A stretch of DNA of 64,000 bases from JACQAI01 sp035507915 (GTDB lineage: Bacteria > Pseudomonadota > Alphaproteobacteria > Elsterales > Elsteraceae): the NCBI GenBank assembly GCA_035507915.1, contig DATJNS010000038.1, positions 1-64,000 of the forward strand, in the 5' to 3' direction. Positions 10,473 through 20,738 of this stretch are shown in pieces. Under the pieces are notes generated by a model, which saw only the letters and a program-made list of their open reading frames with translations, ran no database searches and was not told the DNA's origin. Both the position numbers and the translations under genes were made by a program. Within the stretch, counting starts at the first letter, position 1, and each line of letters starts with the position of its first letter.

Positions 10473-11525
10473 ATGGCGCGGATGGCGTCGGCGGCAGCGA
10501 TTCTGGTCGGGGTCCGAGCGGTCGCGCTCGCGCTTGCCGTCGTCACGCTGCTGCACGCGATTCCCGCGCTCGCCCAGGCGGTCGCGCCGTCCGATACGCA
10601 GTTCTTCCGCATCGGTTCGGGCGCCGTCGACAGCCCGTCCTTCGCGCTCGCCGGGCTGGTCGCCGCCGGGCTGAGCAGCCCGCCGGGCGGCCGGGCGTGC
10701 GAGCACGGCGGCAGCTGCGGCGTGCCGGGCATGATCGCGCTGGCTCAGGCGATCGCCAGCGCCGCCGAGGCCATCGAGCTTCTCGAGCAGCGCCAGATCG
10801 ACGCCGTCCTGGTGCCCGCGGGCGACGCGTACCGCGCCTACACAGCCAAGCGCCCCGACGGCGCCAAGCGGCGCGAGGCGCTGCGCAGCGTCGCCACCTT
10901 GTTCGTCGAGACTGTCCACGCCGTGGTGCGCCGGGATGCGCGCTTCGAGACGGTCGACGACCTGCGCCGCCGCCCGGTCGCCGGCGCCACCGACGACCCG
11001 AGCGCCGCGTCGTTCCTCCAGCTCACCTTGAGCCAGCTCGGGCTCGACGGCGGCCGCAAGGGCGCGCCGAACGTCACGCTGCAGGCCGGGCTGCAGGCCC
11101 TCGCGGAGCGCCGCCTCGACGGGCTGATCGTGGTCGCGACGGCGCCACAGCCGGCGCTCGCCGAGTTCGCCCATCTGGTGCCGATCCACCTGCTCGCCAT
11201 CCCGCGGCCTGCGGCCGGCCGCCTGCCTTATGTGACCGCCATCAAGCTGCCCGCCGGCAGCTACGCCGGGGTCGAGGCGATCGAGTTGCCGGGCTTGCCG
11301 ATCCAGCTATTCGTCGCGGCGGGCGCCGACCCCGACCGCGTCGAGGCGATCACGCGCTCGCTGTGGAACGACGCGACCGCGAAGCTGCTGGCTGCCGGGC
11401 CGCCGGTCGCCCGCACGGTCAAGCTCGATAACGCATTGCTCGGCATCGTCGTGCCGCTGCATCCGGGAGCCGCCCGCTTCTACCGCGAGATCGGCACGCT
11501 CAACAGCACGCCGGTCGCCGACTGA
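10473..11525 (+). CDS. TRAP transporter solute receptor, TAXI family
   Basis: A periplasmic binding protein of the TAXI branch, which normally hands its ligand to a fused DctQM permease. A signal peptide spans about residues 1-35 (ending near IPALAQA). The mature protein starts with FFRIGSGAV and has the SCGVPGMIALAQ segment seen in one TAXI subgroup, followed by LLEQRQIDAVLVPAGDAYRAY and LKLDNALLGI-like C-terminal sequence. The 350-residue length is normal. The usual glycine-threonine-rich binding loop is altered to GSGAVDSPSF. A GAGGAA ribosome site lies ten bases before the ATG. No permease gene is near it. Confidence 0.85.
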   Translation: MARMASAAAILVGVRAVALALAVVTLLHAIPALAQAVAPSDTQFFRIGSGAVDSPSFALAGLVAAGLSSPPGGRACEHGGSCGVPGMIALAQAIASAAEAIELLEQRQIDAVLVPAGDAYRAYTAKRPDGAKRREALRSVATLFVETVHAVVRRDARFETVDDLRRRPVAGATDDPSAASFLQLTLSQLGLDGGRKGAPNVTLQAGLQALAERRLDGLIVVATAPQPALAEFAHLVPIHLLAIPRPAAGRLPYVTAIKLPAGSYAGVEAIELPGLPIQLFVAAGADPDRVEAITRSLWNDATAKLLAAGPPVARTVKLDNALLGIVVPLHPGAARFYREIGTLNSTPVAD

Positions 11526-11552
11526 CCGACGCGGCGCGCCGGCGTCGGCGCG

Positions 11553-12206
11553 TCAGCGCTCGAACTCCGGGATGATCCAGGGCTCCTGCTGGGCGGCTTC
11601 GGTCCATGCCTGCAGCGCGGGCAGCCCCAGGATCAGACTCACGTAGTCGCGCGCGGCGTCGTCGAGCACCACGGCGTAGGTGGCGAAGCGGGCGACCACC
11701 GGCGCGTACATCGCGTCCGCAATCGTCGGATCGCCGAACAGGAACGGCTTGGCGCCGGCGAAGCGCCGGCGGCAGTCGCGCCATAGCGCGGTGACGCGGT
11801 TGACGTCGTCGCGCACCGCCGGCGTCATCCCCTTGCCCGGATGCGCGGCGCGCAGGTTCATCGGCATGCTCTGGCGCAACGCCATGAACCCGGCATGCAT
11901 CTCGGCCGACACGCCGCGCGCGACCGCACGCGCCGTGGGATCGGCCGGCCACAGCTTCGCCTCGGGCATCAGGTCGGCGACGTATTCGGCGATCGCCAGG
12001 CTGTCCCACACCACGGTGTCGCCGTGGCGCAGGCACGGCACGCGGCCCGACGGCGAGTGGCGCAGGATCGCCGGTTTGGACTCCGGCCGGTAGAGCGGGA
12101 TCACGACCTCGTCGAAGACGATGCCCGCCTGCTTGAGCACCAGCCAGGCGCGCAGCGACCACGACGAGTAGTTCTTGTTGCCGATATAGAGCGTGAATTC
12201 GGCCAC
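11553..12206 (-). CDS. Glutathione S-transferase family protein
   Basis: A cytosolic GST-fold protein of about 217 residues. The N-terminal thioredoxin-like domain begins EFTLYIGNKNYSSWSLRAWL, where the serines after NYSS are candidates for activating glutathione, and continues with the cis-proline and glutathione-binding SGRVPCL and DSLAIAEYVAD. The C-terminal helical domain has the buried aspartate motif FGDPTIADAMYAPVV. A GTG seven codons upstream could start translation; the internal GTG used here (VAEFTLYIG) puts the domain at the N-terminus and has GGGTGA upstream. Substrate unknown. It ends tail to tail with the TAXI gene, 27 bases apart. Confidence 0.88.
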   Translation of the reverse strand: MAEFTLYIGNKNYSSWSLRAWLVLKQAGIVFDEVVIPLYRPESKPAILRHSPSGRVPCLRHGDTVVWDSLAIAEYVADLMPEAKLWPADPTARAVARGVSAEMHAGFMALRQSMPMNLRAAHPGKGMTPAVRDDVNRVTALWRDCRRRFAGAKPFLFGDPTIADAMYAPVVARFATYAVVLDDAARDYVSLILGLPALQAWTEAAQQEPWIIPEFER

Positions 12207-12330
12207 CGGATCACCCGATCGCGACACCCTGGCGCAGCGCCTTTGCAGCCGCCGCGGCTTGCCGGCATTCTAGGTGCAAGCTCCCCCCGAGCAAACCCCG
12301 GTCCGACGAACAGAAAGGTCTGGCGCCGCC

Positions 12331-13725
<1,395 letters not shown>

Positions 13726-13726
13726 T

Positions 13727-14221
13727 CTAGCTCTTGCGCTCCGGTACGACCGCGCGCCAGCGCGCCAGGCTTTCCGCCGGCCACTGCTCGGAGCGCCGGT
13801 AGAACTCGGCGACCGCCGGCACGCCGGGCGGCAGCACGACCCACGGCTGCTTGGTCGACGTGAAGATGTGGATGTCCGGCGGCACCCGCGCCGGCGCCTC
13901 GAGCGTGCCGACCCGCACGAAGCGCACGATGTCGCCCGCACCGGCGTAGTTGCTCCACAGCGCGATGCGGCAGGTCGGGCAGCGCGCGATCGTCTGGCCC
14001 CTGCCGCTGTTGGACGGGATGGTCACGGTCTCGGGCGCCCCCGCCAGCACGACCACGCGGTCGGCCTCGATCATCGCGTTGAGCGCGAAGGCCGAGCCGG
14101 TCTCGCGCTGGCACCACGTGCAATGGCAGCAATGCACGAACAGCGGCCGGCTGGTCAGCCGATAGCGCACCGCGCCGCAGGTGCACCGACCGTCCGCCGA
14201 GAACGCCGTGTCGTCCGTCAT
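13727..14221 (-). CDS. GFA family (glutathione-dependent formaldehyde-activating type) zinc protein
   Basis: A 164-residue protein of the GFA/CENP-V fold. It binds zinc through cysteines seen in GRCTCGAVRY near the N-terminus, the HCCHCTWCQRETGSAF cluster about 20 residues later, and a later cysteine in ARCPTCRIALWS. The family is named for an enzyme once thought to join formaldehyde to glutathione, but most members have no proven reaction, so no substrate is claimed. It starts 34 bases after the end of the dehydrogenase gene on the same strand and may be cotranscribed with it. Confidence 0.88.
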   Translation of the reverse strand: MTDDTAFSADGRCTCGAVRYRLTSRPLFVHCCHCTWCQRETGSAFALNAMIEADRVVVLAGAPETVTIPSNSGRGQTIARCPTCRIALWSNYAGAGDIVRFVRVGTLEAPARVPPDIHIFTSTKQPWVVLPPGVPAVAEFYRRSEQWPAESLARWRAVVPERKS

Positions 14222-14255
14222 GGGCTGATCCCCCCGCGTGATGCGCTGCGCGCGC

Positions 14256-15185
14256 TCAGTAGCCGGCGCCGAGATCGACCAGGTCGCGCACCGGCTGGCC
14301 GGCGCGGAACCGGCGGATGTTCTCGGCGATCACCGGGACGACCGAGCGCCGGTCGCTGATCGCGGCGATGTGCGGCGTGACCTGGACGCGCGGATGACGC
14401 CAGTAGGGGTGGCCGGACGGCAGCGGCTCGGTCTCGAACGTGTCGAGCACCGCCGCCCCGAGCCGGCCGCCGTCGAGCGCCGCCAGGAGGTCGGGCTCGA
14501 CCACGTGGGCGCCGCGCGCCAGGTTGATCACGGTGGCGCCCGGCGGCAGCGCCGCGAACGCGCGCGCGTCCAGGATGCCGCGCGTGTCGGCCGTGAGCGG
14601 CAGCAGGCAGACGATGATCTCGCTGCGCGCGAGGAATTCGTAGAGCTGCTCGCGCCCGGCATAGCTCGGAATGTCGGCCAGCTGATGCGGCCGGCGGCTC
14701 CAGCCCGCGACGTCGAAGCCGAGCGCCTTCAGCTTGCGCGCGGCGTCGCCGCCGAGCGCGCCCATGCCGAGCATGCCGACGCGCCGGTCGTGGGCGCGCG
14801 GCTGCGGCAGCATGCGCCATACGCCCTCGGCCTGCTGACGCCGATAGACGTCGAGCTGGCGATGCGCGCCGAGCACGTGTGCGAGCGCCGACTCGGACAT
14901 CGCCTGGGTCATGTACGGATCGACCAGGCGCGCGAGCGGCACGCGGCGCGGGAAGCTGGGGTCGCGCAGCAGCCCGTCGACGCCCGCCCACAGCGAGCAG
15001 ATCAGGCGCAGCTTGGGGAGCTTGGCGAGCTCGCCGGCCGGCGGCTGGGCGACCAGGGCGCAGTCGATCTCGGCCGGATCGCCGACCGCCGGGAACGCGC
15101 GGATCTCCTCCTCGGGCAACGCCGCACGGAATGCCGCGAGCCAGCCGGCCTCGTCATCGACCTTCGCCAGGAACAGCAGCGCCAC
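14256..15185 (-). CDS. ghrA: D-2-hydroxyacid dehydrogenase, glyoxylate/hydroxypyruvate reductase A type
   Basis: A 309-residue NAD(P)H-dependent reductase of 2-keto acids. The dinucleotide-binding loop reads LGMGALGGDAARKLKALGF and is followed by WSRRPHQ, where the arginines suggest NADPH. The catalytic arginine lies in INLARGAHVVE, the acid in LDTFETEPLP, and the histidine in QVTPHIAAI. These match the GhrA branch, which reduces glyoxylate and hydroxypyruvate. The GTG start is preceded by GGGGAG at a good distance. The gene symbol is by family resemblance; a related keto acid may be the true substrate. Confidence 0.85.
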   Translation of the reverse strand: MALLFLAKVDDEAGWLAAFRAALPEEEIRAFPAVGDPAEIDCALVAQPPAGELAKLPKLRLICSLWAGVDGLLRDPSFPRRVPLARLVDPYMTQAMSESALAHVLGAHRQLDVYRRQQAEGVWRMLPQPRAHDRRVGMLGMGALGGDAARKLKALGFDVAGWSRRPHQLADIPSYAGREQLYEFLARSEIIVCLLPLTADTRGILDARAFAALPPGATVINLARGAHVVEPDLLAALDGGRLGAAVLDTFETEPLPSGHPYWRHPRVQVTPHIAAISDRRSVVPVIAENIRRFRAGQPVRDLVDLGAGY

Positions 15186-15253
15186 GCGGAACTCCCCTCG
15201 TCGACAGTCGGCTCATGGGAGCATGACCGGATGCTGCCGGTCTACGGGGCGCC

Positions 15254-16840
15254 TCAGCGGTCGAGCCAGACGTCTTCCATGCGCCAGCCGTTGTAGATGC
15301 TGTTCGCCATCAGGCTGATGCCCTTGACCTCGGGCTTCCAGCAGGTCGCGTTGCGCCGGAAGTACAGCATCGGACGCACGACGTCCTGCTGCAGGCGCCG
15401 GTCGATCTCCCACACGAGCTGCTTGCGCTTCTCCTGGTCGGGCTCCATCGACTGCTGGTCGATCAGGGCGTCGAGCTCGTGGTTGCAGTAGCCCATGTAG
15501 GTGCGCGAGCCGCACACGTAGCTCTCGTAGAACTGCTGGTCGGGCTCGTCGACACCGTTGCCGACCAGGCTGACGGCGACCTGATAGTCGCGGCGCACCA
15601 GCTTCGGCACCCATTGGGCGGTCTCGATCGCCTCCATCTCGCCGTCGACCCAGATCTGCTTGAGCTGGTCGATCAGGATCGCCGCCGGATCGCGGTAGAT
15701 TGCCAGGTTGCGGGCCGACACCTTCACGCTCAGATGCTTGTCGGGCCCGTAGCCCAGCCCGCGCATCAGCGCCCGCGCCTCCTCGCGACTCTTCGCCACG
15801 TCCGGGCCGAAGCCCGGCAAGGTGGCGAGGATCTCCTTCGGCATGCCCCACAAGCCCTCGGGCGGCGGCAGCATGGCGCCGCCCATGTCGCCCTGGCCCT
15901 CGCCCAGGATGTCGATGAACGCCTTGCGGTCGAGCGTCAGCGCGACGGCGCGCCGCATCTCGGGCTTGTCGAACGGCGGCACCGGATTCATCAGCACGTT
16001 GGGCGCGACGTTCTCGGCGCCGATCTGGCAGATCGCGTCCGGCACCTGGCTCTTGACGTCCTTGAGCAGCGGTATCGTCACCTCGTAGGGGAACAGCATG
16101 TCGACCTTGTCGGCGACGAAGGCGAGGATCGCCGTCGAGCGATCGGCGATGACGGTGTACTCGATGCCGTCGAGATAGGGCCGTCCGGGCTTCCAGTAGC
16201 TCGGATTGCGCTCGAGCTTGAGCGACTGGTTGGTCTTGTAGTCGACGAACCGGAAGGGGCCGGTGCCGACCGGATGGCGGCGCATCAGCGCGGGCGACAC
16301 GTGGCACGGATAGACCGGGGTGAAGCCCGAGGCGAGCAGCGCGAGGAACGCCGGCTGCGGCCGCTTCAGGTGGAACGTCGCCTGGTCGTCGCCCTCGGTC
16401 GTCACCTCGCTCAGGTTGAAGTACCAGCCGGACCGGAAGTTGAGCCGGAACTTCTCCTTGGCGCGGCCCGTCAACAGATCCCAGGTGCATTTCACGTCGG
16501 CCGCGGTGAACGGTTTGCCGTCGTGCCAGGTCACGCCGCGCCGCAGCTTGAAGGTGAGGTCCTTGCCGTCGTCGCTCCACGACCAGCCGGTCGCGAGATC
16601 CGGGATGATCGACTTGAGGCTGTTCTGCGGCACCTTCGGGTCGTAGACGACGAGGTTGTTGAACACCCCCATCATCGGCAGCACGACCGTGATCGTGCCT
16701 TCCTCGTGGATCGACAGGCTCGGCAGCCCCTCGCGCTCGTGGATGCGCAGAATGCCGCCGGCCTTCTGGGCCGACGCCGGGCCGAGCAAGGCCAGCGCCA
16801 GCGCGATCCCGCCCAGGACGGGCGCAATGGTTCGTGTCAT
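15254..16840 (-). CDS. ABC transporter substrate-binding protein, family 5 (peptide/oligopeptide type)
   Basis: A large periplasmic binding protein of 528 residues for peptides, opines or similar solutes. A signal peptide ends near residue 24 (GPASAQ). The family 5 hallmarks are LATGWSWSDDGKDLTFKLRRGVTWHDG read in parts, DGKPFTAADV, and the later VGTGPFRF and DLTFKL segments. The ATG is preceded by GGAGG. It lies 68 bases downstream of yejF on the same strand, so it may be the last gene of that operon and supply a second specificity to the Yej permease. That link is inferred from position only. Confidence 0.9.
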   Translation of the reverse strand: MTRTIAPVLGGIALALALLGPASAQKAGGILRIHEREGLPSLSIHEEGTITVVLPMMGVFNNLVVYDPKVPQNSLKSIIPDLATGWSWSDDGKDLTFKLRRGVTWHDGKPFTAADVKCTWDLLTGRAKEKFRLNFRSGWYFNLSEVTTEGDDQATFHLKRPQPAFLALLASGFTPVYPCHVSPALMRRHPVGTGPFRFVDYKTNQSLKLERNPSYWKPGRPYLDGIEYTVIADRSTAILAFVADKVDMLFPYEVTIPLLKDVKSQVPDAICQIGAENVAPNVLMNPVPPFDKPEMRRAVALTLDRKAFIDILGEGQGDMGGAMLPPPEGLWGMPKEILATLPGFGPDVAKSREEARALMRGLGYGPDKHLSVKVSARNLAIYRDPAAILIDQLKQIWVDGEMEAIETAQWVPKLVRRDYQVAVSLVGNGVDEPDQQFYESYVCGSRTYMGYCNHELDALIDQQSMEPDQEKRKQLVWEIDRRLQQDVVRPMLYFRRNATCWKPEVKGISLMANSIYNGWRMEDVWLDR

Positions 16841-16908
16841 GGATCCTCCCTCGGGCGCGCCTGGGTTGCTCCCGGCTGCGCCGCGACGGGGATACTAACC
16901 CGACGACG

Positions 16909-18534
16909 CTAGCTGCGCACCACGCCGGCGGGTGCCGCCTCGAGATTGAACGCCGCCGCCATCAGGGCATGGGTGTAGGGATGCTTCGGCGCCTCGAACA
17001 CCTCGTCGGCCGGCCCCTGCTCGACGACCTTGCCGCCGCGCATCACCACGACCTCGTGGCTGAGCGCACGGACCACCGCGAGGTCGTGACTGATGAACAG
17101 ATAAGCGAGCCGATTGCGCTGCTGCAGCTCGCGCAAGAGATCGACGATCTGCGACTGCACCGTGCGGTCGAGCGCCGAGGTCGGCTCATCGAGCACGACC
17201 AGCTTCGGCCGCAGCACCATGGCGCGGGCGATCGCGATGCGCTGACGCTGGCCGCCGGAGAATTCGTGCGGGTAGCGGTCGCGCGCCGCGGGATCGAGCC
17301 CGACGTCGACCAGCGCGCGCTCGATCAGCCGGTCGCGCTCCTGCTCGGTATCGCCGATGCCGTGCACCTTGAGGCCTTCCGCGATGATCTCGCCGACCGA
17401 CAGGCGCGGACTCAGGCTGCCGTAGGGATCCTGGAACACGATCTGGAGCTCGCGCCGCAGCGGCCGGAGCGCGCGGGCCTTGAGGCCCTGCAGCTCGCGA
17501 CCGCGGAATTGCATCGAGCCGTGGCTGCGCTCGAGCCGGAGCAGGGCCAGAGCGAGCGTCGTCTTGCCCGAACCGCTTTCGCCGACGATTCCGACGGTCT
17601 GGCCTTCGCGCACCGTGACGCTGACGCCGTCGACCGCCTTGATGTGACCGACCGTGTGCTTCAGCACGCCGCGTTTGATCGGGAACCACACCCGCACGCC
17701 GCTCGCCTCGAGCACCGTCGGCGCCGACGGCGGCACCGGCTCGGGCTCGCCGCTCGGCTCGGCGTTCAAGAGCCGGATCGTGTAGGGATGCTCGGGCCAC
17801 TCGAAAATTCGCTCGACCGGGCCGGTCTCGACGATGCGCCCCTGGGTCATCACGGCGACCCGGTCGGCGATCCGGCGCACGATCCTGAGGTCGTGGCTGA
17901 TCAGCAGCATCGCCATGCCGAGGCGCTGCTGCAGATCCTTGAGCAGGGTCAGGATCTGGGCCTGGATGGTGACGTCGAGCGCGGTGGTCGGCTCGTCGGC
18001 GATCAACAGGTCCGGGTCGTTGGCGAGCGCCATCGCGATCATGACGCGCTGGCGCTGGCCGCCCGACATCTGGTGGGCGTAGGATCTGAGCCGGAGCTCG
18101 GGCTGGTCCAGCCCGACCAGCTCCAGGAGCTCGACGATGCGCGCGCGCGCCGCGCCGGTGCTCATCGGCCGGTGCAAGAGCAGGACCTCGCCGATCTGCC
18201 GCTCGACGGTATGGAGCGGGTTCAGCGCGGTCAGCGGCTCCTGGAAGATCATCGCAGCGCGATTGCCGCGCACGTCCGCCAAGGTCTTGCGATCGGCGCC
18301 GATCATCTCGACGCCGTTGATCTTGATGCTGCCGCGCGGATGGCGCGCGCTGTGCGGCAGCAGCTGGAGCAACGACAGCGCGGTGACCGACTTGCCCGAG
18401 CCGCTCTCGCCGACCAGCGCCAAGGTCTCGCCCTCGACGAGATCGAACGACACGCCGCGCACCGCTTCGATCACGTCGGACGTCTGACCGAACGTGACCG
18501 CCAAGTCGGTCACCGACAGGAGCGGCGGACTCAT
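16909..18534 (-). CDS. yejF: YejF, ABC transporter ATPase with two nucleotide-binding domains
   Basis: The energy-coupling subunit of the YejABEF peptide importer. The 541-residue protein has two complete ATPase domains: the first with Walker A GESGSGKS, signature MSGGQRQR and Walker B LLIADEPT, the second with [16 protein letters not shown] and [12 protein letters not shown]. Oligopeptide-type C-terminal motifs (HPYTHALM) close each half. The ATG overlaps the yejE stop by four bases (ATGA). In enterobacteria this system brings in microcin C and formyl-peptides; the role here is likely general peptide uptake. Confidence 0.94.
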   Translation of the reverse strand: MSPPLLSVTDLAVTFGQTSDVIEAVRGVSFDLVEGETLALVGESGSGKSVTALSLLQLLPHSARHPRGSIKINGVEMIGADRKTLADVRGNRAAMIFQEPLTALNPLHTVERQIGEVLLLHRPMSTGAARARIVELLELVGLDQPELRLRSYAHQMSGGQRQRVMIAMALANDPDLLIADEPTTALDVTIQAQILTLLKDLQQRLGMAMLLISHDLRIVRRIADRVAVMTQGRIVETGPVERIFEWPEHPYTIRLLNAEPSGEPEPVPPSAPTVLEASGVRVWFPIKRGVLKHTVGHIKAVDGVSVTVREGQTVGIVGESGSGKTTLALALLRLERSHGSMQFRGRELQGLKARALRPLRRELQIVFQDPYGSLSPRLSVGEIIAEGLKVHGIGDTEQERDRLIERALVDVGLDPAARDRYPHEFSGGQRQRIAIARAMVLRPKLVVLDEPTSALDRTVQSQIVDLLRELQQRNRLAYLFISHDLAVVRALSHEVVVMRGGKVVEQGPADEVFEAPKHPYTHALMAAAFNLEAAPAGVVRS

Positions 18535-19631
18535 GCGATGGACTTGCGCGGATCGAAGGCATCGCGCACCGCCTCGCCGACGAAGATCAGCAAGCTCAGC
18601 ATCACGGCCAGCGCGAAGAAAGCGGTGAGGCCGAGCCACGGCGCCTGCAGATTGGTCTTGCCCTGGGCCAGCAGCTCGCCCAGCGACGGCGAGCCGGGCG
18701 GCAGGCCGAAGCCGAGAAAGTCGAGCGACGTGAGGGTGGTGATCGACGCATTGAGCACGAACGGCAGGAAGGTGAGCGTGGCGACCATCGCATTGGGCAG
18801 CACGTGCCGCACGATGATGATCGGCGTCGGCACGCCGAGCGCGCGGGCCGCCCGGACGTAATCGAAATTGCGCGCGCGCAGGAACTCGGCGCGCACGACC
18901 GCCACCAGGCTCATCCAGCTGAACAGCAGCATGAGACCGAGCAGCCACCAGAAGGTCGGCTCGACGACCGACGCCAGAATGATGAGGAGATAGAGCACCG
19001 GCAGGCCGGACCAGATCTCGATGAAGCGCTGGGTCAAGAGGTCGGTCAGACCGCCGAAGAACCCCTGAACCGCACCGGCGAACACGCCGATGATCGAGCT
19101 GAAGACGGTCAAGGTGAGGCCGAACAGCACCGAGATGCGGACGCCGTAGATCAGCCGCGCCAGCACGTCGCGCCCCTGGTCGTCGGTGCCGAGCCAATCC
19201 TGGGCCGACGGCGGCGCCGGCGAGGGCACCGTGAGGTCGCGATTGACGGTCTGATAGCTGAACGGCACCAGGGGCCAGATCGACCAGCCGTTGGCGCGGA
19301 TCTTGTCCACCACGTAGGGATCGCGGTAGTCCGCCTCGGTCGGGAACTCGCCGCCGAAGGTGGTCTCCGGATAGACCTTGAAGACCGGGAAATAGAGGGC
19401 GTCGCCATATTTCACGACCAGCGGCTTGTCGTTGGCGATCACCTCGGCGAACAGGGTGACGCCGAACAGCGCGAGAAAGATCCACAGCGACCAGAAGCCG
19501 CGGCGGTTGGCGCGGAAGTTGCGCAGCCGTCGGCGCGCCAGCGGACTCAGCCTGACGCCGAGCACGCGCTTGTGGCGCGCGGGCGCTTCCGGCGGCGCCG
19601 CGACGGCGGCGCTAGACCTCTCGACTCTCAA
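18531..19631 (-). CDS. yejE: YejE, ABC transporter permease
   Basis: Inner-membrane permease of the Yej importer, 366 residues. An N-terminal helix ([19 protein letters not shown], about residues 46-64) is followed by a long periplasmic stretch with the YejE-specific [20 protein letters not shown] and the [10 protein letters not shown] motif of DppC-type permeases, then five more helices and the EAA loop near [21 protein letters not shown]. The start is a TTG with GAGG upstream, giving a 20-base overlap with yejB. No ATG is available at the right place. Confidence 0.94.
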   Translation of the reverse strand: MRVERSSAAVAAPPEAPARHKRVLGVRLSPLARRRLRNFRANRRGFWSLWIFLALFGVTLFAEVIANDKPLVVKYGDALYFPVFKVYPETTFGGEFPTEADYRDPYVVDKIRANGWSIWPLVPFSYQTVNRDLTVPSPAPPSAQDWLGTDDQGRDVLARLIYGVRISVLFGLTLTVFSSIIGVFAGAVQGFFGGLTDLLTQRFIEIWSGLPVLYLLIILASVVEPTFWWLLGLMLLFSWMSLVAVVRAEFLRARNFDYVRAARALGVPTPIIIVRHVLPNAMVATLTFLPFVLNASITTLTSLDFLGFGLPPGSPSLGELLAQGKTNLQAPWLGLTAFFALAVMLSLLIFVGEAVRDAFDPRKSIA

Positions 19632-20715
19632 AGTCGATCCTCGGGTCGGTGACCACGTACATGAGGTCGCCGACCAGGTTGAGCACCAGGCCGAGCAGCG
19701 TGAAGAAGTAGAGCGTGCCGAACATCACCGGATAGTCGCGGTTGATCGCCGATTCGAAGCCCAGCAGGCCGAGTCCGTCGAGCGAGAAGATCACCTCGAT
19801 CAGCAGCGCGCCGGTGAACAGGATGGCGATGAAGGCCGCCGGGAATTGCGCGATCACGATCAGCATCGCGTTGCGGAACACGTGGCCGTAGAGCACCCGC
19901 CGCTCGGTCAGCCCCTTCGCCCGCGCGGTCACGACGTACTGCTTGTTGATCTCGTCGATGAACGAGTTCTTGGTCAGCATCGTGAGGCTGGCAAAGCTGC
20001 CGACGACCAGCGCGGCGATCGGCAGCACCAAGTGCCAGAAATAGTCGAGGATGCGCGCGGGCCAGCTCAAGCTCGACCAGCCCTCGGAAACCAGGCCGCG
20101 CAGCGGGAACCAGCTGACGTACTTGCCGCCGGCGAACAGCACGATCAGCAGCACCGCGAACAGGAACCCCGGGATCGCGTAGCCGACGATGACGACCGCG
20201 CTGCTCCACACGTCGAAACTCGAGCCGTCGCGCACGGCCTTCGCGATGCCGAGCGGGATCGAGATCAGGTAGACGAGCAGCGTGGTCCACAACCCGATCG
20301 AGATCGATACGGGGAGCTTGTCCTTCACGAGGTCGACGACGCTTCGATCGCGATAGAACGACTTGCCGAAGTCGAACAGGAGATAGTTGCGCATCATGCC
20401 GACGAAGCGCTCGAGCGGCGGCTTGTCGAAGCCGTAGAGCTTCTGGATCTCCTTGATCAGCTCGGGCGGCAGGCCGCGCGCCCCGCGCACCTCCGACGGC
20501 GCGCGGGGCAGACCGCTGGCGCTGGTCGGCCCGGCCGCCGTGTCCCCGCCGCCGGCCAGCCGCGCCGTCGCCTCTCCGGCCGTGCCCCGGATCTGGGCGA
20601 TCGTGCGCTCGACGGGACCGCCGGGGGCCGCTTGAACGATGAAGAAATTGATCGTCATGATTCCGAACAGGGTCGGAATCATGAGCAGCAGGCGCCGCGC
20701 GATGTAGGCGAGCAT
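19612..20715 (-). CDS. yejB: YejB, ABC transporter permease
   Basis: The DppB-type permease that pairs with YejE. The 367-residue protein opens with [20 protein letters not shown] and [13 protein letters not shown], typical of the group, and contains the YejB-type insertion of about 45 residues rich in glycine and alanine after the first helix. The EAA loop is near residues 255-275 ([22 protein letters not shown] in outline). It begins 23 bases after yejA and overlaps yejE by 20 bases. Confidence 0.94.
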   Translation of the reverse strand: MLAYIARRLLLMIPTLFGIMTINFFIVQAAPGGPVERTIAQIRGTAGEATARLAGGGDTAAGPTSASGLPRAPSEVRGARGLPPELIKEIQKLYGFDKPPLERFVGMMRNYLLFDFGKSFYRDRSVVDLVKDKLPVSISIGLWTTLLVYLISIPLGIAKAVRDGSSFDVWSSAVVIVGYAIPGFLFAVLLIVLFAGGKYVSWFPLRGLVSEGWSSLSWPARILDYFWHLVLPIAALVVGSFASLTMLTKNSFIDEINKQYVVTARAKGLTERRVLYGHVFRNAMLIVIAQFPAAFIAILFTGALLIEVIFSLDGLGLLGFESAINRDYPVMFGTLYFFTLLGLVLNLVGDLMYVVTDPRIDFESREV

Positions 20716-20738
20716 TCAACCGATGCTTCGTTCGCGAT

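Noticed and set aside
12207..12330. Further coding sequence between the GST and aminopeptidase genes
   Set aside because: The region is short and the open frames in it are only upstream parts of the two genes.
16834..18861. A 675-residue plus-strand frame opposite yejF
   Set aside because: Its sequence is the low-complexity complement of the yejF coding frame, with no domain.
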